Source: an uncultured Bacilli bacterium
Lineage (GTDB): Bacteria; Bacillota_I; Bacilli_A; RF39; UBA660
DNA: 15,644 nucleotides
Direction of reading: 5' to 3'
Assembly (NCBI GenBank): GCA_934132915.1
Contig: CAKPAK010000039.1
Coordinates: forward strand, 1 to 15,644
Shown: positions 14,395 through 15,644 of the stretch, in pieces
How positions within the stretch are numbered: position 1 is the stretch's first letter
How the letters are laid out: every line of letters begins with the position of its first letter
Made by a program: the position numbers and the translations under genes
The notes under the pieces: generated by a model
The model's input: the letters and a program-made list of their open reading frames with translations, nothing else
Database searches by the model: none
Told to the model about the DNA's origin: nothing

Positions 14395-14470
14395 GTGGTC
14401 TATTTATTTTTAAATGGAAATTAAAGTGTTTTACAAAAAATGAAAAAAAAATCTAAATATGGGAAAAAAG

Positions 14471-14499
14471 TTGTAATTGAAAAAAAGATAGTGTATAAT
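14471..14499 (+). promoter_or_regulatory. Promoter of sepF-divIVA
   Basis: TTGTAA (14471-14476), a 17-base spacer, and a perfect TATAAT (14494-14499). The expected start is near 14506, about 28 bases before the sepF ATG. Confidence 0.85.
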
Positions 14500-14533
14500 G
14501 GGGTAAAGATTAAGAATAAGGAGAGGATAACTT

Positions 14534-14929
14534 ATGGCTTTGAGTAAATTGAAGAAGATGATTGTGGATGAGATTGATGATGATGAGGGAGAAGAGGTTG
14601 AAAGTAATACAAATGTGTCTGCTTCAAGTAATACAGGGAAAATGATTTTATTAGAGCCACGTGCTTACTCTGAGAGTCAACAGATTGCGGATCATTTGAA
14701 AAAGAAGAATACGGTTGTTGTGAATATGAAGAGAGTGACTCCTGATCAAGCAAAGAGGATTGTTGATTTTTTAAGTGGTACGGTTTATGCTTTGGGAGGA
14801 GATTTACAAAAGATTGGTGCTGGTATTTTCTTATGTACTCCTAAAAATGTAGATGTTGAAGGAGCAATTACAGATGATGATGATAAGAGTAAGAAAATAA
14901 AAAGTAATGATATTGATTTAGATTGGTAG
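14534..14929 (+). CDS. sepF: Cell division protein SepF
   Basis: SepF binds FtsZ and the membrane and helps build the division septum in Firmicutes. The 131-aa product has an N-terminal amphipathic, membrane-binding start ([14 protein letters not shown]), an acidic linker (DDDEGEE, then Ser/Asn-rich), and the SepF core: [32 protein letters not shown] followed by [38 protein letters not shown]. The C-terminal Asp/Lys tail ends in DIDLDW. AAGGAGAGG is the ribosome binding site. In most bacilli ylmG and ylmH lie between sepF and divIVA; here divIVA follows 20 bases later. Confidence 0.96.
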   Translation: MALSKLKKMIVDEIDDDEGEEVESNTNVSASSNTGKMILLEPRAYSESQQIADHLKKKNTVVVNMKRVTPDQAKRIVDFLSGTVYALGGDLQKIGAGIFLCTPKNVDVEGAITDDDDKSKKIKSNDIDLDW

Positions 14930-14949
14930 TTAAAGTTAGAAGGTGAATG

Positions 14950-15369
14950 ATGAAACGGTTTAGTATTGTAAATAATGGTTATAATATTGAAGAGGTCAAT
15001 CAATTTATTGATCTGGTGATAAAGAAACTAGAAAAACTTAGTGAAGATAATCGTAATTATTTAGAACAGCTTGAGACTTTGAAAAAACAGTCTAATCAAA
15101 ATACGGATATTAAGGTAGCAAAAGCTTTGATTGCCGCTCAGGAGACGACGGATAAGATGAAAGAACTTGCTAAAGCTGAGGCGGATTTAATTGTAAAAGA
15201 GGCAAAAGATAATGCTAGTGCAATTGTGCATGAAGCATTGGTGAATGCGCAAAAAACAGAACAGGAATATGAAATGTTGAAAAAAAGTTATCAAGTTTAT
15301 AAAACGAAGATGGAAAGTTTAATTAAAGGACAACTTGAACTTTTAGAAAAGAGTAATGTTGAGGAGTAG
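14950..15369 (+). CDS. divIVA: DivIVA domain protein
   Basis: DivIVA proteins bind curved membrane at division sites and poles and recruit division or wall proteins. The 139-aa product begins with a shortened version of the family N-terminal domain (KRFSIVNNGYNIEEVNQFIDLVIKKLEKL; the GYNxxEVNxF core is intact). It continues as a long coiled coil (about 40-135) with an Ala-rich middle (AAQETTDKMKELAKAEADLIVKEAKDNASAIV) typical of the family. Compared with the 164 aa of B. subtilis it is shorter at the N-terminus. I chose ATG 14950, as AAGGTG (14940-14945) is 4 bases upstream; the adjacent ATG 14947 would leave one base. In bacilli ileS often follows; here an insertion sequence end lies 18 bases after the stop. 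Confidence 0.9.
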   Translation: MKRFSIVNNGYNIEEVNQFIDLVIKKLEKLSEDNRNYLEQLETLKKQSNQNTDIKVAKALIAAQETTDKMKELAKAEADLIVKEAKDNASAIVHEALVNAQKTEQEYEMLKKSYQVYKTKMESLIKGQLELLEKSNVEE

Positions 15370-15423
15370 GAATGATGAGAAAATAATGGTTCTTCGAAAT
15401 TCGATGGACCTAGCTTGATTTAG

Positions 15424-15644
15424 TTAGGCATATTTTGGAATACTGTACTTTGTATGGTATTCTCTTTTTTCTTTTCGAAATATGTTTGTTATTATCATTA
15501 TTCGTGATTTCATATTTCTAAAACCAAATGATATTCTTTTTATTGATTTACATGTATTATTATTTCTTTCCATTACTCCATTACTGTATGAATATTCTAA
15601 GGTATTCTTTATATATTTAGAATATTTTTTCAATGTATTTTGTA
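15424..15644 (-). CDS. ISL3-family transposase, C-terminal fragment (5' end outside window)
   Basis: Read on the minus strand, the open frame enters from the right edge without a start codon and ends at TAA (15426-15424), giving about 73 visible residues. It contains LEYSYSNGVMERNNNTCKSIKRISFGFRNMKSRIMI, which matches the end of the DDE_Tnp_ISL3 domain (YSNGxxEGxNNxxKxIKRxxYGYRN). The Glu in VMER corresponds to the last acidic residue of the DDE triad. There is no internal stop, so the element could be intact; this cannot be decided from the window. Confidence 0.8.
   Translation of the reverse strand, partial: QNTLKKYSKYIKNTLEYSYSNGVMERNNNTCKSIKRISFGFRNMKSRIMIITNIFRKEKREYHTKYSIPKYA
15438..15470 (+). 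terminator. Plus-strand terminator-like hairpin inside the transposase 3' end
   Basis: GAATACTGTAC pairs with GTATGGTATTC (11 pairs, two G-U) around TTT, followed by TCTTTTTT. It overlaps the antisense strand of the transposase end and could stop readthrough from sepF-divIVA, which has no terminator of its own before the insertion. Confidence 0.55.

Larger units (their letters stand above)
15388..15644 (-). mobile_element. End of an ISL3-like insertion sequence (continues beyond window)
   Basis: The sequence GGTTCTTCGAAATTC from 15388 resembles ISL3-family termini, which typically begin GGCTCTT or GGTTCTT. It is followed on the minus strand by the C-terminal transposase frame (15424-15644). 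If ISL3-like, an 8-bp target duplication would be AAAATAAT (15380-15387); the other end is outside the window. GGTTC (15388-15392) can pair with GGACC (15406-15410). Confidence 0.65.

Noticed and set aside
15370..15437. T-box leader expected before ileS after divIVA
   Set aside because: The AATGATGAGAAAA start looked suggestive, but there is no T-box core (TGGNACCGCG). The region is explained by an ISL3-like end plus a transposase C-terminus.
1..15644. UGA-as-tryptophan genetic code (mollicute code)
   Set aside because: Tryptophans are encoded by TGG and TGA ends several genes at the expected place (for example 8490-8492 and 13292-13294).
1..15644. CRISPR array, defence system, prophage or biosynthetic cluster
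   Set aside because: No spaced repeats, no nuclease or effector sets and no phage genes were seen; the accessory genes are single metabolic or envelope genes.

Overview
The window looks like a piece of chromosome from a low-GC Firmicute of the Bacilli side. The support is: AT-rich DNA, strong AGGAGG-type ribosome binding sites, TTGNNN-N17-TATAAT promoters, the rimP-nusA-rnpM-infB operon, SepF plus DivIVA, a type 2 peptide deformylase and a YjcZ-like tiny membrane protein. TGA is used as a stop, so this is not a UGA-Trp mollicute. Short operons that lack usual members (ylxQ, rbfA, ylmG/ylmH) and a half-length RimP suggest a streamlined, possibly gut-associated lineage. The exact taxon is inference.

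Layout. 1-2239 (+): the C-terminal part of lon, overlapped by a small putative membrane protein gene, then rnhB. 2224-2468: a 191-bp MITE-like element inserted in the shared terminator of rnhB and def, flanked by a 27-bp duplication that is the whole terminator hairpin. 2470-3266 (-): def and a 58-aa YjcZ-like gene. 3340-4287 (+): promoter, uppP (TTG start) and a tRNA-Thr(GGU) with an unusual T loop. 4398-6407 (+): a DUF1653 protein, an unrecognised 257-aa protein and a DUF362 protein. 6467-8598 (+): a membrane-anchored arylsulfotransferase with its own promoter and terminator. 8685-12729 (+): rimP-nusA-rnpM-infB with a promoter, a leader hairpin and a terminator. 12728-14394 (+): a two-gene unit of a small membrane-anchored helical protein and a membrane-anchored phosphodiester glycosidase. 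14471-15369 (+): sepF-divIVA. 15388-15644: the end of an ISL3-like insertion sequence carrying the C-terminus of its transposase on the minus strand; it runs out of the window.

How the genes fit together. Most are housekeeping: protein quality control (lon), R-loop and ribonucleotide removal (rnhB), N-terminal deformylation (def), lipid carrier recycling for the wall (uppP), transcription and translation factors (nusA, rnpM, infB, rimP, tRNA-Thr) and division-site organisation (sepF, divIVA). The accessory part is the sulfotransferase, the glycosidase pair, the DUF362 protein, the unrecognised 257-aa protein and the two mobile elements. I found no defence system, CRISPR array, prophage or biosynthetic cluster. 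The most unusual observations are the element that duplicated a complete terminator hairpin, the RimP without its C-terminal domain, and the C55 tRNA-Thr.
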